Shown here one piece after another: positions 43,023-51,729 of a DNA stretch of 64,000 bases. The notes below the pieces were generated by a model that saw nothing but the letters and a program-made list of their open reading frames with translations, made no database searches and was not told the DNA's origin. A program made the position numbers and the translations under genes. This stretch comes from Haloglomus litoreum. GTDB taxonomy: Archaea > Halobacteriota > Halobacteria > Halobacteriales > Haloarculaceae. Where the stretch lies: contig NZ_CP119988.1 in NCBI RefSeq assembly GCF_029338515.1, positions 3,410,001 through 3,474,000 on the forward strand, written 5' to 3'. Positions within the stretch are counted from its first letter, which is position 1, and every line of letters begins with the position of its first letter.

Positions 43023-43582
43023 GCCTCCGAAGCCCTCGCCCTTCGAATCCGCCAGGAGACGCTTGTTCGACCGAGCGTTCGGACGTGAGGGTTCCACCGG
43101 AGCGCTAGTGGCCCCACACCTCCCCGCGCGAGCGCTGTGGCGGCTCCGCACGGCGCTGACGCGCCGGCTCCGCCAGCGGTGGCGCTCGCGCGCTTCCTGT
43201 TCTCGGAACCAGCCGGCCGGCCAGCCGCTCGGCTGGTGCGTGCTCCCCCGTCAGTCCAGTGGGCGCGCGCTGGCGGCTGTGCCGCAGGCCAGCCGTCGCC
43301 AGCGCGCGAGGGCCGAGCACCAGAGCGACCGGAGGGAGCGAGGAGCGCAGGCGGATGGGGAGGTGTGAGGCCTACGACCCGACTGACGAATCCACGGCCT
43401 GGCGGACTCGAAGGGCGAGCGCTCTCGACCCTGCCCGGAGGAAGCAAGCACCGCAGGGAGCGAGCATCGCGAGCGACCGAGGAGCGCAGCGACTCCCGGC
43501 AGGTCGAGAGCGCGAGGGCTTCGGGAGCAGTCCCACCTCCGGAGTCGATGCCGTCCCGAGAGAGCGCGAGGGCTTCGGAGGC
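43023..43582. mobile_element. GAGGGCTTCG element, copy B (560 bp, MITE-like)
   Basis: It is bounded by 17-bp perfect terminal inverted repeats, GCCTCCGAAGCCCTCGC (43023-43039) and GCGAGGGCTTCGGAGGC (43566-43582). The left arm, read on the minus strand, carries GGCGGATTCGAAGGGCGAG, GGTGGAACC and GCGCGGGGAGGTGTGGGGCC. The right arm, on the plus strand, carries GGGGAGGTGTG, TGGCGGACTCGAAGGGCGAG, GCACCGCAGGGAGCGAG and a second GAGCGCGAGGGCTTCGG. The same blocks occur in the same order at 8035-8290 and 53822-54428. No transposase is encoded; open frames here are arginine- and serine-rich shadows. I see no clear target duplication. Confidence 0.65.
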
Positions 43583-43666
43583 AGGCCACCTGTCGTCAGC
43601 GACACCAGACACCACTGCGCCTAGCCCTTCCGACACGGTTTAGTCGCGCGGTAGCCACGCCCGCGT

Positions 43667-44386
43667 ATGAGCGGCACGCCGTGGTCCGACTGGACCCACA
43701 TCACCAAGCTCGACCCCGACAAGGAGCTGGTCGCGGGCGAGACGTTCGGTGACGTCTGCGAGACCGGCACGGACGCCATCGAGATCGGCGGCACGACCGG
43801 GATGACCGAGGAGAAGATGGAGCGGGTCGTCGAGGCCTGCGTGGCTCACGACGTGCCCGTCTACATCGAGCCCTCCCACTCCGCGACCGTCGTCCACGAC
43901 GAGGGGCTGGACGGCTACCTCATCCCCATCGTGTTCAACGCCGGCGACATCGCGTGGGTCACCGGCGCCCACAAGGAGTGGGTCCGCTCGGACCCGGACA
44001 TCGACTGGGAGCGGACCCACACGGAGGCGTACATCGTCCTCAACCCCGAGTCGTCGGTCGCGGAGTACACGCAGGCCGACTGCGACCTCGACGCCGAGGA
44101 GGTCGCGGCCTACGCCACCGCCGCCGAGCGGATGTTCGGCCAGGAGATCATCTACATCGAGTACTCGGGCACGCTCGGCGACACCGACAAGGTCGGTGCC
44201 GCCCGCGACGCGCTGGACGAGGCCACGCTCTTCTACGGCGGCGGCATCCACGACTACGACTCCGCCCGGACGATGGGCGAACACGCGGACACGGTCATCG
44301 TCGGCGACCTCGTCCACGACGAGGGCGTCGATGCAGTCCGGGAGACGGTCGAGGGCGCGCGCGACGCCCAGACCGCGACCCGATAG
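43667..44386 (+). CDS. Geranylgeranylglyceryl phosphate synthase (phosphoglycerol geranylgeranyltransferase)
   Basis: Forms the first ether bond of archaeal membrane lipids from sn-glycerol 1-phosphate and geranylgeranyl diphosphate. 239 residues, TIM barrel. Family marks: [60 protein letters not shown] and [18 protein letters not shown]. The phosphate-binding ends are [34 protein letters not shown] and [13 protein letters not shown]. The YIEYSG stretch is characteristic of this enzyme. The gene begins 84 bp after the MITE-like element, whose right end may influence its promoter. Confidence 0.93.
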   Translation: MSGTPWSDWTHITKLDPDKELVAGETFGDVCETGTDAIEIGGTTGMTEEKMERVVEACVAHDVPVYIEPSHSATVVHDEGLDGYLIPIVFNAGDIAWVTGAHKEWVRSDPDIDWERTHTEAYIVLNPESSVAEYTQADCDLDAEEVAAYATAAERMFGQEIIYIEYSGTLGDTDKVGAARDALDEATLFYGGGIHDYDSARTMGEHADTVIVGDLVHDEGVDAVRETVEGARDAQTATR

Positions 44387-44529
44387 CGGCGTGGCACCGC
44401 CCCTCTCCGGCAGCTCACTCCCCCTCACAGTCTCCCGACGCCGAGCAACCACCCGCACCACCGACAGCGGTTTACGTCTCCCATCGAACCCTCGGGCATG
44501 CGCGCGGTCGAGCGAGTCGGGGGCCAGCC

Positions 44530-45162
44530 GTGAGCGTCATCGCGGAGTACCGGCTCTCCGCCGACCGGCTCGTCCTGGCACCGACCTTCGAGGCCGTCCC
44601 CGACGTCGAGCTGGAGCTGGAGCGCTCGTTCGCCACCGACCCCGACTGCCCGATCCTCTTCGCGTGGGCCCGGGGGCCCCTGGAGGCGTTCGAACGCGCC
44701 GTCGCCGACGACCCGACGGTCGCCGACCTGACCGTACTGGACACGGTCGGGGAGAAGCGGCTCTACCGCATCGCCGTCGGTGAGGCCGACGTCGTCCTCT
44801 ATCCACGGTGGGTCGAACTCGGCGCCGAGCGGCTCGAGGCCTGGTACGCCGACGGCTGGTGGCACTCCCGGACGCGGTTCCCCGACCGCGGCACGCTCGC
44901 CGACTACCGGAGCTACCTCGACGAGAACGAGATCAGCTTCCAGCTCAAGCGGCTGTACGACGCCGCACAGGCCAGAGGGGACGATATCGGGCTGACCGAG
45001 GAGCAGCGCGAGACGCTCGTCCTGGCCTACGAGATGGGCTACTTCGACATCCCTCGCGGCACCACCACCACCGGGCTGGCCGAGGAGCTCGACATCTCGA
45101 ACCAGGCCGTCTCGGAGCGGCTCCGGCGCGGCTACGGCCGACTGGTCGAGCAGCTGCTCTGA
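44530..45162 (+). CDS. HTH_10 (Bat-like) transcriptional regulator
   Basis: A 210-residue regulator of the bacterio-opsin-activator HTH type. The N-terminal ~150 residues (VSVIAEYRLSADRLVLAPTF to ISFQLKRLYDA) form the class-specific sensor region. The C-terminal HTH_10 reads LTEEQRETLVLAYEMGYFDI followed by PRGTTTTGLAEELDISNQAV and SERLRRGYGRLVEQLL. The start is GTG at 44530. A paralogue in layout, not in sequence detail, lies at 1406-2089. The target genes are unknown; it is convergent with topA. Confidence 0.85.
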   Translation: MSVIAEYRLSADRLVLAPTFEAVPDVELELERSFATDPDCPILFAWARGPLEAFERAVADDPTVADLTVLDTVGEKRLYRIAVGEADVVLYPRWVELGAERLEAWYADGWWHSRTRFPDRGTLADYRSYLDENEISFQLKRLYDAAQARGDDIGLTEEQRETLVLAYEMGYFDIPRGTTTTGLAEELDISNQAVSERLRRGYGRLVEQLL

Positions 45163-45195
45163 GCGACGCGGCCGGGAGTGACGCGGCCCGTCCTC

Positions 45196-47694
45196 TCAGC
45201 TGGCACTCTCGACCTGCTCCTGCCAGTCCCGGACACGGTCGGCGCTCACGCCCGAGACACGGCTGGCCACGTCGTCCGGGTCCGCAGCCTGCAGGTCCGA
45301 CAGCGACTCGATCTCCGCGTCGGCCAGCTTCGCGGCCGTCTTCTCGCCCACCCCGTCCAGGTCATCGAGGTCGCGCGTCGCCCGCCGGGCCTGGAACTCC
45401 TCGAAGTTGCAGATGGGACAGCCCAGCTCCCACGGGTCGCCGTCGCCGTCGTGGACCACGAGTTCGGGCAGGTCGTGCTCCGGACAGCGCTCGTCGGTCA
45501 CCTCGATATCGCCACGCCGGGGGAGCGGCAGCGAGTAGTCGCAGTCGGGGTAACGCGTACACCCGACGAGCCGGCTCCCGCTCTGGAGGTGCTTGATCGC
45601 CAGTTCGCCGCCGTGCTCCTCGCCACACTCGGGGCAAGCGCCGATGACCTCGTCCTCCTGGGCGTCGGCCTCCTCGGCCTTGCAGATGGGGCAGCCGTGG
45701 ACGAACGTGCTTCGTCCGGCCAGCATCTTCACGTGGTTGAGGTCGTGCTCGTCGCAGGACTCCTCCATCACCGTGGGCTCGCCCGAGGAGGGGAGCTGGT
45801 AGGTGTTCTCGCAGTCCGGAAACCCCTCGCAGCCGACGAAGTACGACCCACGGCGCGACCGCCGGACGATGAGCGTCTCGCCGCACTCGGGGCAGGGGCC
45901 GAGCCGCTTGTCGTCCTTCAGCGCCTCGCGAAGGTGCTCGCCGATGGCCTCGCGCGAGTCGTGGAGTTCGTCGAACACCCGCCCTAACATCTCGCGCGAC
46001 TCGTCGGTCACGTCGTCCAGCGTCGCCTCCCCGTTGGCGATGGCCGTCATGTCCTGCTCGAGTTGCTGGGTCATCTCCTCGTCGACGACGAGGTCGGCGA
46101 ACTCCTCGGCCGCTTCGACGACCGCCATCGCCAGGCGCGTCGGCCGCGGCGGGTCGTCCTCGATGTAGCCGCGGTCGTACAGTTTCTCGATGGTGTTGTG
46201 TCTGGTACTCTTTGTGCCGATACCGAGACCTTCCATGGTCTCGATGAGCCGAGACTGGCCGCGCCGGCGCGGGGGCTGGGTCTGCTTCGCTTCGAGTCGC
46301 GCGTCCGTCAGATCGAGGGCCTCGCCCTCGTCCACATCGGGGACGAGGTTCTCGTCCGACGACGCGTACGGATAGACGTCCAGATAGCCCGGCTCCAGCA
46401 GGCGCTTCCCGTTGGCCTTCAGCTGGCAGCCGTTCGCCTCGGCCGTGACGCGGAGGTGCTCCCACTCGGCGGGGTCGGCACAGGTCGCGAGGAACCGCCG
46501 GACGACGAGTTCGTACACCTCCCACTCGTCGTCGCCGATGTCGGCCTTCCCCGGGACCTCGCCGGTTGGGTGGACGGGCGGGTGATCGGTCGTCTCCGTC
46601 TCCCCGCGCGTGGGCTCGATGTCGTCACCGTCGAGCAGCGAGGCGGCGTCCTCGCCGAACGCGCCCGTGTCCGCGAACGTTGCGACCAGGTCCTCGGGGT
46701 CGAGGTCCTCCGGGTAGACGGTGTTGTCGGTGCGGGGGTAGGTGATGTAGCCGGCGGTGTACAGGTCCTCGGCGATGCTCATGGCGCGGCCGGCCCCGTA
46801 GCCCAGCGAACTCGCCGCGCGGATGAACTGGGTCGTGTTGAACGGCGCCGGCGGCTCGTCGGTTCGGGTCCGGCGCCGGACGCCGGTGACCGTCGCGCTC
46901 GTCGCCTGCGAGAGCGCCGCGTACGCGTCGTCGGCGTCGGCCTCGTTCCAGACGCGCTCCTCCTCGGTCCCGCCCTCGCCCTCGAAGAAGTACTGCGCCT
47001 CGAACTCCACGCTGTCCTTGTGGAGGTCGGCGAACAGCTCCCAGTAGTCCTCCGGGTCGAACGCCTCGATCTCGCGCTCGCGGTCGACGATGAGCTTGAG
47101 CGTCGGACTCTGGACCCGCCCGACGGAGATGAAGTCCTCGCCGAGCTGCCCGGCCGACAGCGAGAGGAAGCGTGTGAGGGCAGCGCCCCACAGCAGGTCG
47201 ATGATCTGGCGCGCCTCGCCGGCGGCGGCGAGGTCGAAGTCCAGTTCGTCCGGGTTCTCGAAGGCGTTCTTCACCTCGCGTTCGGTGATCGAGGAGAACC
47301 GTACGCGCTCGATGGGCATCGAGGCGACCTCCGTGACGAGCTCGTAGGCCTCCTTCCCGATGAGTTCGCCCTCGCGGTCGTAGTCGGTCGCGATGACCGC
47401 CTCGTCGGCCTCCCGGGCCAGCTCCTGGAGGGTACGGACGATGTTCTCCTGGGTCGGGCGCTTCTCGATGTCCGCCCGAAGCAGCTCGACCGGCCGCACG
47501 TCGCGCCAGTCATCGTACTCCGGGGGGAAGTCGACGGCGACGACGTGACCCGACAGGCCGACACAGACCGTCTGGCCGCCGTCCCACTGATAGACGTTGA
47601 CGCCGTTGCGACGGTCGGTCCCCGCCGATCCGTCGCTGAGGATGTCCGCGATGCGGCGCGCGGCGTTGTCCTTCTCGGTGATGATCAGTTCCAC
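45196..47694 (-). CDS. topA: DNA topoisomerase I (type IA)
   Basis: Relaxes negative supercoils by passing strands through a transient nick; 832 residues. The Toprim domain starts MELIITEKDNAARRIADILS, with acidic metal residues in AVIATDYDREGELIGKEAYE. The catalytic tyrosine is Y319 in AGYITYPRTDNTVYPEDL. The IA core is followed by three C-terminal four-cysteine zinc ribbons (CPECGETLIVRRSRRGSYFV, CPECGEEHGGELAIKHLQSG and CPICNFEEF with CPEHDL), then a helix-hairpin-helix tail (LDDLDGVGEKTAAKLADAEI). The start is GTG at 47694, immediately before MELIITEKDN-type sequence. The upstream gap is unusually rich in alternating GC/GT steps. Confidence 0.95.
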   Translation of the reverse strand: MELIITEKDNAARRIADILSDGSAGTDRRNGVNVYQWDGGQTVCVGLSGHVVAVDFPPEYDDWRDVRPVELLRADIEKRPTQENIVRTLQELAREADEAVIATDYDREGELIGKEAYELVTEVASMPIERVRFSSITEREVKNAFENPDELDFDLAAAGEARQIIDLLWGAALTRFLSLSAGQLGEDFISVGRVQSPTLKLIVDREREIEAFDPEDYWELFADLHKDSVEFEAQYFFEGEGGTEEERVWNEADADDAYAALSQATSATVTGVRRRTRTDEPPAPFNTTQFIRAASSLGYGAGRAMSIAEDLYTAGYITYPRTDNTVYPEDLDPEDLVATFADTGAFGEDAASLLDGDDIEPTRGETETTDHPPVHPTGEVPGKADIGDDEWEVYELVVRRFLATCADPAEWEHLRVTAEANGCQLKANGKRLLEPGYLDVYPYASSDENLVPDVDEGEALDLTDARLEAKQTQPPRRRGQSRLIETMEGLGIGTKSTRHNTIEKLYDRGYIEDDPPRPTRLAMAVVEAAEEFADLVVDEEMTQQLEQDMTAIANGEATLDDVTDESREMLGRVFDELHDSREAIGEHLREALKDDKRLGPCPECGETLIVRRSRRGSYFVGCEGFPDCENTYQLPSSGEPTVMEESCDEHDLNHVKMLAGRSTFVHGCPICKAEEADAQEDEVIGACPECGEEHGGELAIKHLQSGSRLVGCTRYPDCDYSLPLPRRGDIEVTDERCPEHDLPELVVHDGDGDPWELGCPICNFEEFQARRATRDLDDLDGVGEKTAAKLADAEIESLSDLQAADPDDVASRVSGVSADRVRDWQEQVESAS

Positions 47695-47799
47695 GCGCGC
47701 TCACCCCGCGTGGGGCGCGGGCGCGCCCCGAGATCGGCTGCAGTCATTACCGGCCCGTAGCCCCCAGCGGTTGCTAAACGTTTCGGGCGAAATCGCCGG

Positions 47800-47951
47800 A
47801 CAGCGCGGGTGTGCGTGCGGACGGGCGTCCGAGCGCGTGTCGGACGGGCGTGAGAGCGGGCGCCGGGGCGCGCGCACGGCGCGCCGGACGCGAGCGTGTG
47901 GGCGGTGTGAGTGTGCGCCCGGGCCCGCGCGGCCCGCGCGAGAGAACTACG
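47800..47951. other. Extremely GC-rich, purine-pyrimidine alternating spacer upstream of topA
   Basis: Within the gap 47695-47951 this part is dominated by GCGC, GTGTG and CGCG steps, such as GGGCGCGCGCACGGCGCGCC-like stretches, and has a direct repeat GGACGGGCGT about 24 bp apart. Alternating G-C/G-T tracts favour Z-DNA under negative supercoiling. It encodes nothing convincing. Confidence 0.35.
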
Positions 47952-48230
47952 CTACTCCGACTCGGCGAACAGCTCGTCGACGGCGTCCTGCGCGGCGAGC
48001 GCGGCGTCGTCGGCGACCTGCTCGGGGTCGAGGTCGGCGTCCGCGTCCGGCGCGTTGAGGTAGACGTCCACCTCCAGCACGCCGTCCTCGAAGGTGACGG
48101 TCACGTCCAGGTCACGGACGTCGGACTGCTTGAACCGCGAGAGGACGAGCCCCTCGGCGGCCTCCGAGGCGGTGTTCACGACGGCCTCGTCGCTGGGGCC
48201 GTCTGCCTCGTCGGTCGAGGAATCGGCCAT
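47952..48230 (-). CDS. DUF3194 family protein
   Basis: A 92-residue acidic protein of unknown function, the usual last gene of the archaeal prefoldin-beta neighbourhood. The core reads GLVLSRFKQSDVRDLDVTVT then FEDGVLEVDVYLNAPDADAD and QVADDAALAAQDAVDELF, an alpha-beta layout. It starts 4 bp after the prefoldin stop, so translational coupling is likely. The start is ATG at 48230 (MADSSTDEAD). Confidence 0.82.
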   Translation of the reverse strand: MADSSTDEADGPSDEAVVNTASEAAEGLVLSRFKQSDVRDLDVTVTFEDGVLEVDVYLNAPDADADLDPEQVADDAALAAQDAVDELFAESE

Positions 48231-48234
48231 CGCG

Positions 48235-48645
48235 TCAGTCGCCGCCGGCGCCCGGGCCGCCCGGTCCCATCGGGCCGCCACCGCCGCCGGGGCCGCCGGC
48301 GCCGCCCTGGAGCAGCTGCTGGAGCTCCTCCTGGAGGTCCTCGAACTGCTCGCGGACCCGCTCCTCCTGCTTCTCGAGGGTCTCGACACGGATCTCCAGC
48401 GAGTCGACCTTCTCCTCCAGCTCGTCGTAGGCCTCGTCGTACTCGCTCTTCACGAGCAGCTCGCCGACCTCGCGGTAGATCTCGGTGTCGTCGTCGACGT
48501 CGTCGAGCGCGTCGAGCGCGTTCTCGGACTCCCGGAGGGAGGTCTCGGCCTGCTGCTTCTGGGCTGCGACCTGCTGTGCGGTCTCCTGGAGGTCCTGTAG
48601 CTCCTCGAGCTTCTCCTGGGCCTCCGGCGGAAGGTTACCCTGCAT
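48235..48645 (-). CDS. pfdB: Prefoldin subunit beta
   Basis: One of the two subunits of the archaeal prefoldin hexamer (alpha2 beta4), which captures unfolded proteins and hands them to the thermosome. 136 residues: an N-terminal coiled-coil helix ([20 protein letters not shown]), a beta-hairpin region with [20 protein letters not shown], and a C-terminal coiled coil ([20 protein letters not shown]). A Gly- and Pro-rich tail of ~23 residues ([14 protein letters not shown]) is typical of halophilic versions. The operon context with pcc1 and rpoP is conserved. Confidence 0.93.
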   Translation of the reverse strand: MQGNLPPEAQEKLEELQDLQETAQQVAAQKQQAETSLRESENALDALDDVDDDTEIYREVGELLVKSEYDEAYDELEEKVDSLEIRVETLEKQEERVREQFEDLQEELQQLLQGGAGGPGGGGGPMGPGGPGAGGD

Positions 48646-48726
48646 ACCTGTCGGCTCGGGTTCGCCCGTGAAAAACCCCCGCTTCTCGGGCTCACGAAGA
48701 GCCCGACCGTCCGTCGCCGGGTCGCG

Positions 48727-49014
48727 TCACGCCAGCGCCGCCTCCCTCGTCCGGTCCGCCACGTCGACCAGTGAGGTCCAGGTGTTCAGCCCAGCTCTGA
48801 GCGCCGTCAGATCGGCCGCCCGGATCGTGACGCGGACGACGTCGTCCTCGTGAGCCACGGCCGCGGTACTCCGGTCACCGTCGATGCGGTCGACGTCCTG
48901 CCGGAGGCTGGTCGCGACCAGCGCCGCCGCTTCGGGGTCGTCGTAGGACAGGTCGAGAACGGTCTCGTGCGGGAAGTAGGTCGTCGCGTCGCCACGGTCG
49001 CCGTCGTCGGACAC
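48727..49014 (-). CDS. pcc1: KEOPS complex subunit Pcc1
   Basis: The dimerisation subunit of KEOPS, which makes N6-threonylcarbamoyladenosine in tRNA. 95 residues, with the Pcc1/CTAG fold seen in TVLDLSYDDPEAAALVATSL, VAHEDDVVRVTIRAADLTAL and RAGLNTWTSLVDVADRTREA (R-x-x-x-N-x-W is characteristic). The start is GTG at 49014, 11 bp after the rpoP stop; no ATG fits. It is usually found with rpoP and L37Ae in archaea, as here. Confidence 0.9.
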   Translation of the reverse strand: MSDDGDRGDATTYFPHETVLDLSYDDPEAAALVATSLRQDVDRIDGDRSTAAVAHEDDVVRVTIRAADLTALRAGLNTWTSLVDVADRTREAALA

Positions 49015-49025
49015 GGGTGCCGGCG

Positions 49026-49160
49026 TCAGTGGACGTCGATCTCCTTGACGTCGCGGCTCCGCTCCTTCAGCAGGACGCGGTGGCCACAGTACGGACAGCG
49101 GACGCCGCCGTACTCGTCCAGTTCGACGTCGCGCTTGCAGCGGGAGCACTTGTAGCTCAT
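49026..49160 (-). CDS. rpoP: DNA-directed RNA polymerase subunit P (Rpo12)
   Basis: The small zinc-ribbon subunit of archaeal RNA polymerase, 44 residues. The four zinc cysteines are in [19 protein letters not shown] and PYCGHRVLL, and the C-terminal tail [13 protein letters not shown] contacts the Rpo3/Rpo10 platform in family structures. The stop of L37Ae is 3 bp upstream, so the two are translationally linked. Confidence 0.93.
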   Translation of the reverse strand: MSYKCSRCKRDVELDEYGGVRCPYCGHRVLLKERSRDVKEIDVH

Positions 49161-49163
49161 GCG

Positions 49164-49439
49164 TTACTCGTCGTCGGTGGCCTCGTCGCCACCGGAGAGG
49201 GCCGCCCGGATGGAGCGCCGGACCGTCTTGCCCGCGGGGGTCTGAGCGCGGTAGGCGCCGCCGGTGAACTTCTCGCCGGTCTCCTCGTCGACCCAGACGC
49301 CGGTTCCGACGCGCTTGACGTCGTTGCCGTCGCGCGTGGAGTTGTGCATGTCGTCCTCGATCTCGGCGACACGGCGGCGCGAGACACGCCCGTAGCGGGC
49401 GCCGAAGCGGCCCGCACTGCCCGTCTTGCTCTTGGCCAT
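49164..49439 (-). CDS. rpl37ae: Large-subunit ribosomal protein L37Ae, zinc-less variant
   Basis: A 91-residue ribosomal protein. The N-terminus [20 protein letters not shown] is typical, as is the end [20 protein letters not shown]. The central zinc ribbon, normally two C-x2-C pairs (Haloarcula has such a finger), is here [20 protein letters not shown] followed by [14 protein letters not shown], with no cysteine at all. The loop length and flanking G-T-G-x-W and F-T-G-G-A-Y are kept. So the fold is probably retained, with salt bridges or packing in place of zinc. It is first in the operon L37Ae-rpoP-pcc1-pfdB-DUF3194. Confidence 0.92.
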   Translation of the reverse strand: MAKSKTGSAGRFGARYGRVSRRRVAEIEDDMHNSTRDGNDVKRVGTGVWVDEETGEKFTGGAYRAQTPAGKTVRRSIRAALSGGDEATDDE

Positions 49440-49645
49440 AGTACCCGACGGTGCGGCCCTCACCCGTATAAGCCCTGCGAGTTCCGGTACGACGGTCGGG
49501 GGGAACGACCGGACCGCGCGTCACTCGACTGCCCTCGTGTCGCGCCGGTCGAGGTGGTCGTTCGGGAGGCTGGGCCGGAGCACACGGGGCAGATCCCCGG
49601 AGTCCGGCGGGTCCGCTTTGTGCCACGGGGGCCAAGGAGCCGGCA

Positions 49646-50299
49646 GTGACCGATACACCCGGGGACCCGACGGCGACCGACCCGCCCGTCCGGCCCCCCT
49701 TGCCGACACTTGGAGTCGTCTCCGGGCGGGCGTTCCTGGCACTGGGTGCCGTCGTCGGGGCGCTCGGCTGGGGCGTGACCAGCCTGCTCACGGCGCGGCC
49801 GGGCCTCGCGGGCGCGACCGACCCCGCGTTGCTGGCCGCGCTCGTGTGGGCACCGCTCGTCGTCCTGATGGTCGGCGGCGGCGTGTTCGCGACCCCCGAC
49901 GCGGTCCGGTTCGCCCGGCCGTTCCTGGTGTGGGGCCCCGTCAACGCTGCGGCGTCGATGGCGACCCTCGGGGCGCTCCTGGGATGGCTGCCCGCGGCCA
50001 CCTACTGGGTCGCGTGGGCGCTGGCGGGTGCCGCGGGCTTTCTCGCTACGGGCGCCGCGGTCCGTCGAACCGGCGACGACGGGGCGCTCTGGCTCGCCAC
50101 GGCGGCCTGCGAGGCCGGTGTCGTCGTCGCGGGCCTGGTCCTGGGTGGTCCCTGGCCGTTCGCCGTGCTGGGGGTCCTCCACGCGGTACCGCTGGCCCTG
50201 TGGGCGAGCGGCCTCGCGCGTCGGCTCGGTGCCGGTGTCGCGCTGGTGCCGGTGCTGTCGACGGCCGCGGTGCTCGGCACGGGGCTGTACCTGGCGTGA
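49646..50299 (+). CDS. Polytopic membrane protein of unknown function
   Basis: A 217-residue protein with six or seven hydrophobic segments (for example AFLALGAVVGALGWGVTSLL and LVWAPLVVLMVGGGVFATPD). After a short polar N-terminus (MTDTPGDPTATDPPVRPP) it is almost all membrane-embedded, with no conserved charged motif that would suggest a transporter. The start is GTG at 49646. It is divergent from the L37Ae operon, with ~200 bp between. Confidence 0.68.
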   Translation: MTDTPGDPTATDPPVRPPLPTLGVVSGRAFLALGAVVGALGWGVTSLLTARPGLAGATDPALLAALVWAPLVVLMVGGGVFATPDAVRFARPFLVWGPVNAAASMATLGALLGWLPAATYWVAWALAGAAGFLATGAAVRRTGDDGALWLATAACEAGVVVAGLVLGGPWPFAVLGVLHAVPLALWASGLARRLGAGVALVPVLSTAAVLGTGLYLA

Positions 50300-50445
50300 C
50301 CGGACCGGCCCAGCACCACTCGTATCTATCGTAATCGCCACATTATCGAATATCGCGGTCTTTCTGGATGGAAAACCGGCAGCATCTGGAGAGATCGGCA
50401 GAAGGCTGGGAAGCAGACGGTCGACGTCGACCACAAGGGACACCG

Positions 50446-50451
50446 TTTAAC
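50446..50451 (+). promoter_or_regulatory. TATA-like box for the PiT transporter
   Basis: TTTAAC at 50446-50451 is 27 nt before the GTG at 50476, the spacing for a leaderless transcript. The region before it (50300-50440) is lower in GC and otherwise featureless. Confidence 0.5.
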
Positions 50452-50475
50452 TGCAGCCACACCGAATCCTGCCCC

Positions 50476-51678
50476 GTGATAGCGCCGCTCCTCGTCGTCG
50501 GGCTGCTGGTCGCGGCGTTCGTCGGATTCAACATCGGCGGCTCCTCGACCGGCGTCGCCTTCGGGCCGGCCGTCGGGAGCGACACGGTCTCGAAGACGGC
50601 CGCTGCCGGACTGATGACCACGTTCGCCCTGCTCGGTGGCTACACCGTCGGGAAGAACGTCATCGAGACGATGGGCGGCGAGATCGTCCCGCCCTCGCAG
50701 TTCTCGCTGGCCGCCAGCGTGGCCGTCCTGTTCTTCGTGGGGCTGGCGCTGCTGGTGTCGAACCTGTTCGGCGTCCCCGCCTCCACGTCGATGACCGCCG
50801 TCGGTGCCATCGCCGGCCTGGGCGTCGCCACCGACTCCATCGTCTGGCCGGTGATGGGTCGCATCGTCTCCTGGTGGCTGGTCGCCCCCATCGCCGCGTT
50901 CTGGGTCTGTGCGGTCATCGGGCGCTACCTCTACCCGTACCTCGACGCGAAGGTTCCGCTCGACTCGGCCGGCGGCGTCATCGAGCGCCGGTACGCCGGG
51001 CCGATTCCGTACCCGGCCCGCGCGCCCGGGGCGGCGCTGAGGGATGTCGTCGGCGTCGTCCTCGTGGTCGGTATCGCCTGCTACATGGCCTTCTCCGCGG
51101 GCGCATCGAACGTCGCGAACGCGGTCGCACCGCTGGTCGGAAGCGAGGCCATCAGGCCGAACACGGGCGTCCTCCTTGCGGGCGGCGCCATCGGCGTCGG
51201 CGCGTTCACCATCGCCCGCCGGACGCTGGACACCGTCGGCAACGACCTGACGGACCTGCCGCTGCTGGCCGCGCTCATCGTGGAGACGGTTGCGGCCTCG
51301 CTGATCACCTTCCTCTCGGTCATCGGCATCCCGGCCTCGCTCGCGGTGTCGGCGACGATGTCCATCGTCGGGCTGGGCTGGGGCCGGGCGACCCGGACGA
51401 CGACGCTCTCGGAGGCCGCGGGCGCCGCGATGGCCGGCGAGGAGCCGACCGCGAAGGCTCGCGTGGACGCACTGGCCGCGGACGGCAAGGGTGCCGGCGG
51501 AGACAGCGCCGAGGCGAGGAGCGTGCCCCGCATCGGCGAGGAGGACCCGGACGACCTCGCGGCGACGGAACTGTTCGACCCCGCCACCACCGGCCGCGTC
51601 ATCGTCCTGTGGATCATGACGCCCTCCATCTCCGCAGCCGCGTCGTTCCTCCTCTTCGAGTACGCGCCCGTTTTCTAG
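50476..51678 (+). CDS. PiT family inorganic phosphate transporter
   Basis: A low-affinity, proton- or sodium-driven phosphate carrier of 400 residues. The duplicated PiT motif is visible: G-F-N-I-G-G-S-S-T near the start (VGFNIGGSSTGVAFGPAVGS) and GASNVANAVAPLVGSEAI in the second half, each followed by a T-x-G-x-N/T region. A soluble loop of ~70 residues before the last helices (TAKARVDALAADGKGAGGDS) is polar and halophile-like. The GTG start and no leader fit the TATA-like box. No phoU-like gene is adjacent. Confidence 0.9.
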   Translation: MIAPLLVVGLLVAAFVGFNIGGSSTGVAFGPAVGSDTVSKTAAAGLMTTFALLGGYTVGKNVIETMGGEIVPPSQFSLAASVAVLFFVGLALLVSNLFGVPASTSMTAVGAIAGLGVATDSIVWPVMGRIVSWWLVAPIAAFWVCAVIGRYLYPYLDAKVPLDSAGGVIERRYAGPIPYPARAPGAALRDVVGVVLVVGIACYMAFSAGASNVANAVAPLVGSEAIRPNTGVLLAGGAIGVGAFTIARRTLDTVGNDLTDLPLLAALIVETVAASLITFLSVIGIPASLAVSATMSIVGLGWGRATRTTTLSEAAGAAMAGEEPTAKARVDALAADGKGAGGDSAEARSVPRIGEEDPDDLAATELFDPATTGRVIVLWIMTPSISAAASFLLFEYAPVF

Positions 51679-51729
51679 GAACGGGCGAGTCCTCCGACGG
51701 CGCGCTCGACGTGCGTCCAGAAAATCGGT

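Noticed and set aside
42689-43636. A 315-codon minus-strand open frame over repeat copy B
   Set aside because: It is basic, low-complexity sequence created by the inverted-repeat element; no promoter or similarity.
47696-47750. A roughly 20-codon ATG-started ORF overlapping the start of topA
   Set aside because: It may be a leader peptide, but it is short, its sequence is low-complexity and nothing beyond the overlap supports it.
46063-47760. A 565-codon open frame antisense to topA
   Set aside because: Shadow of the topoisomerase gene; no family features.
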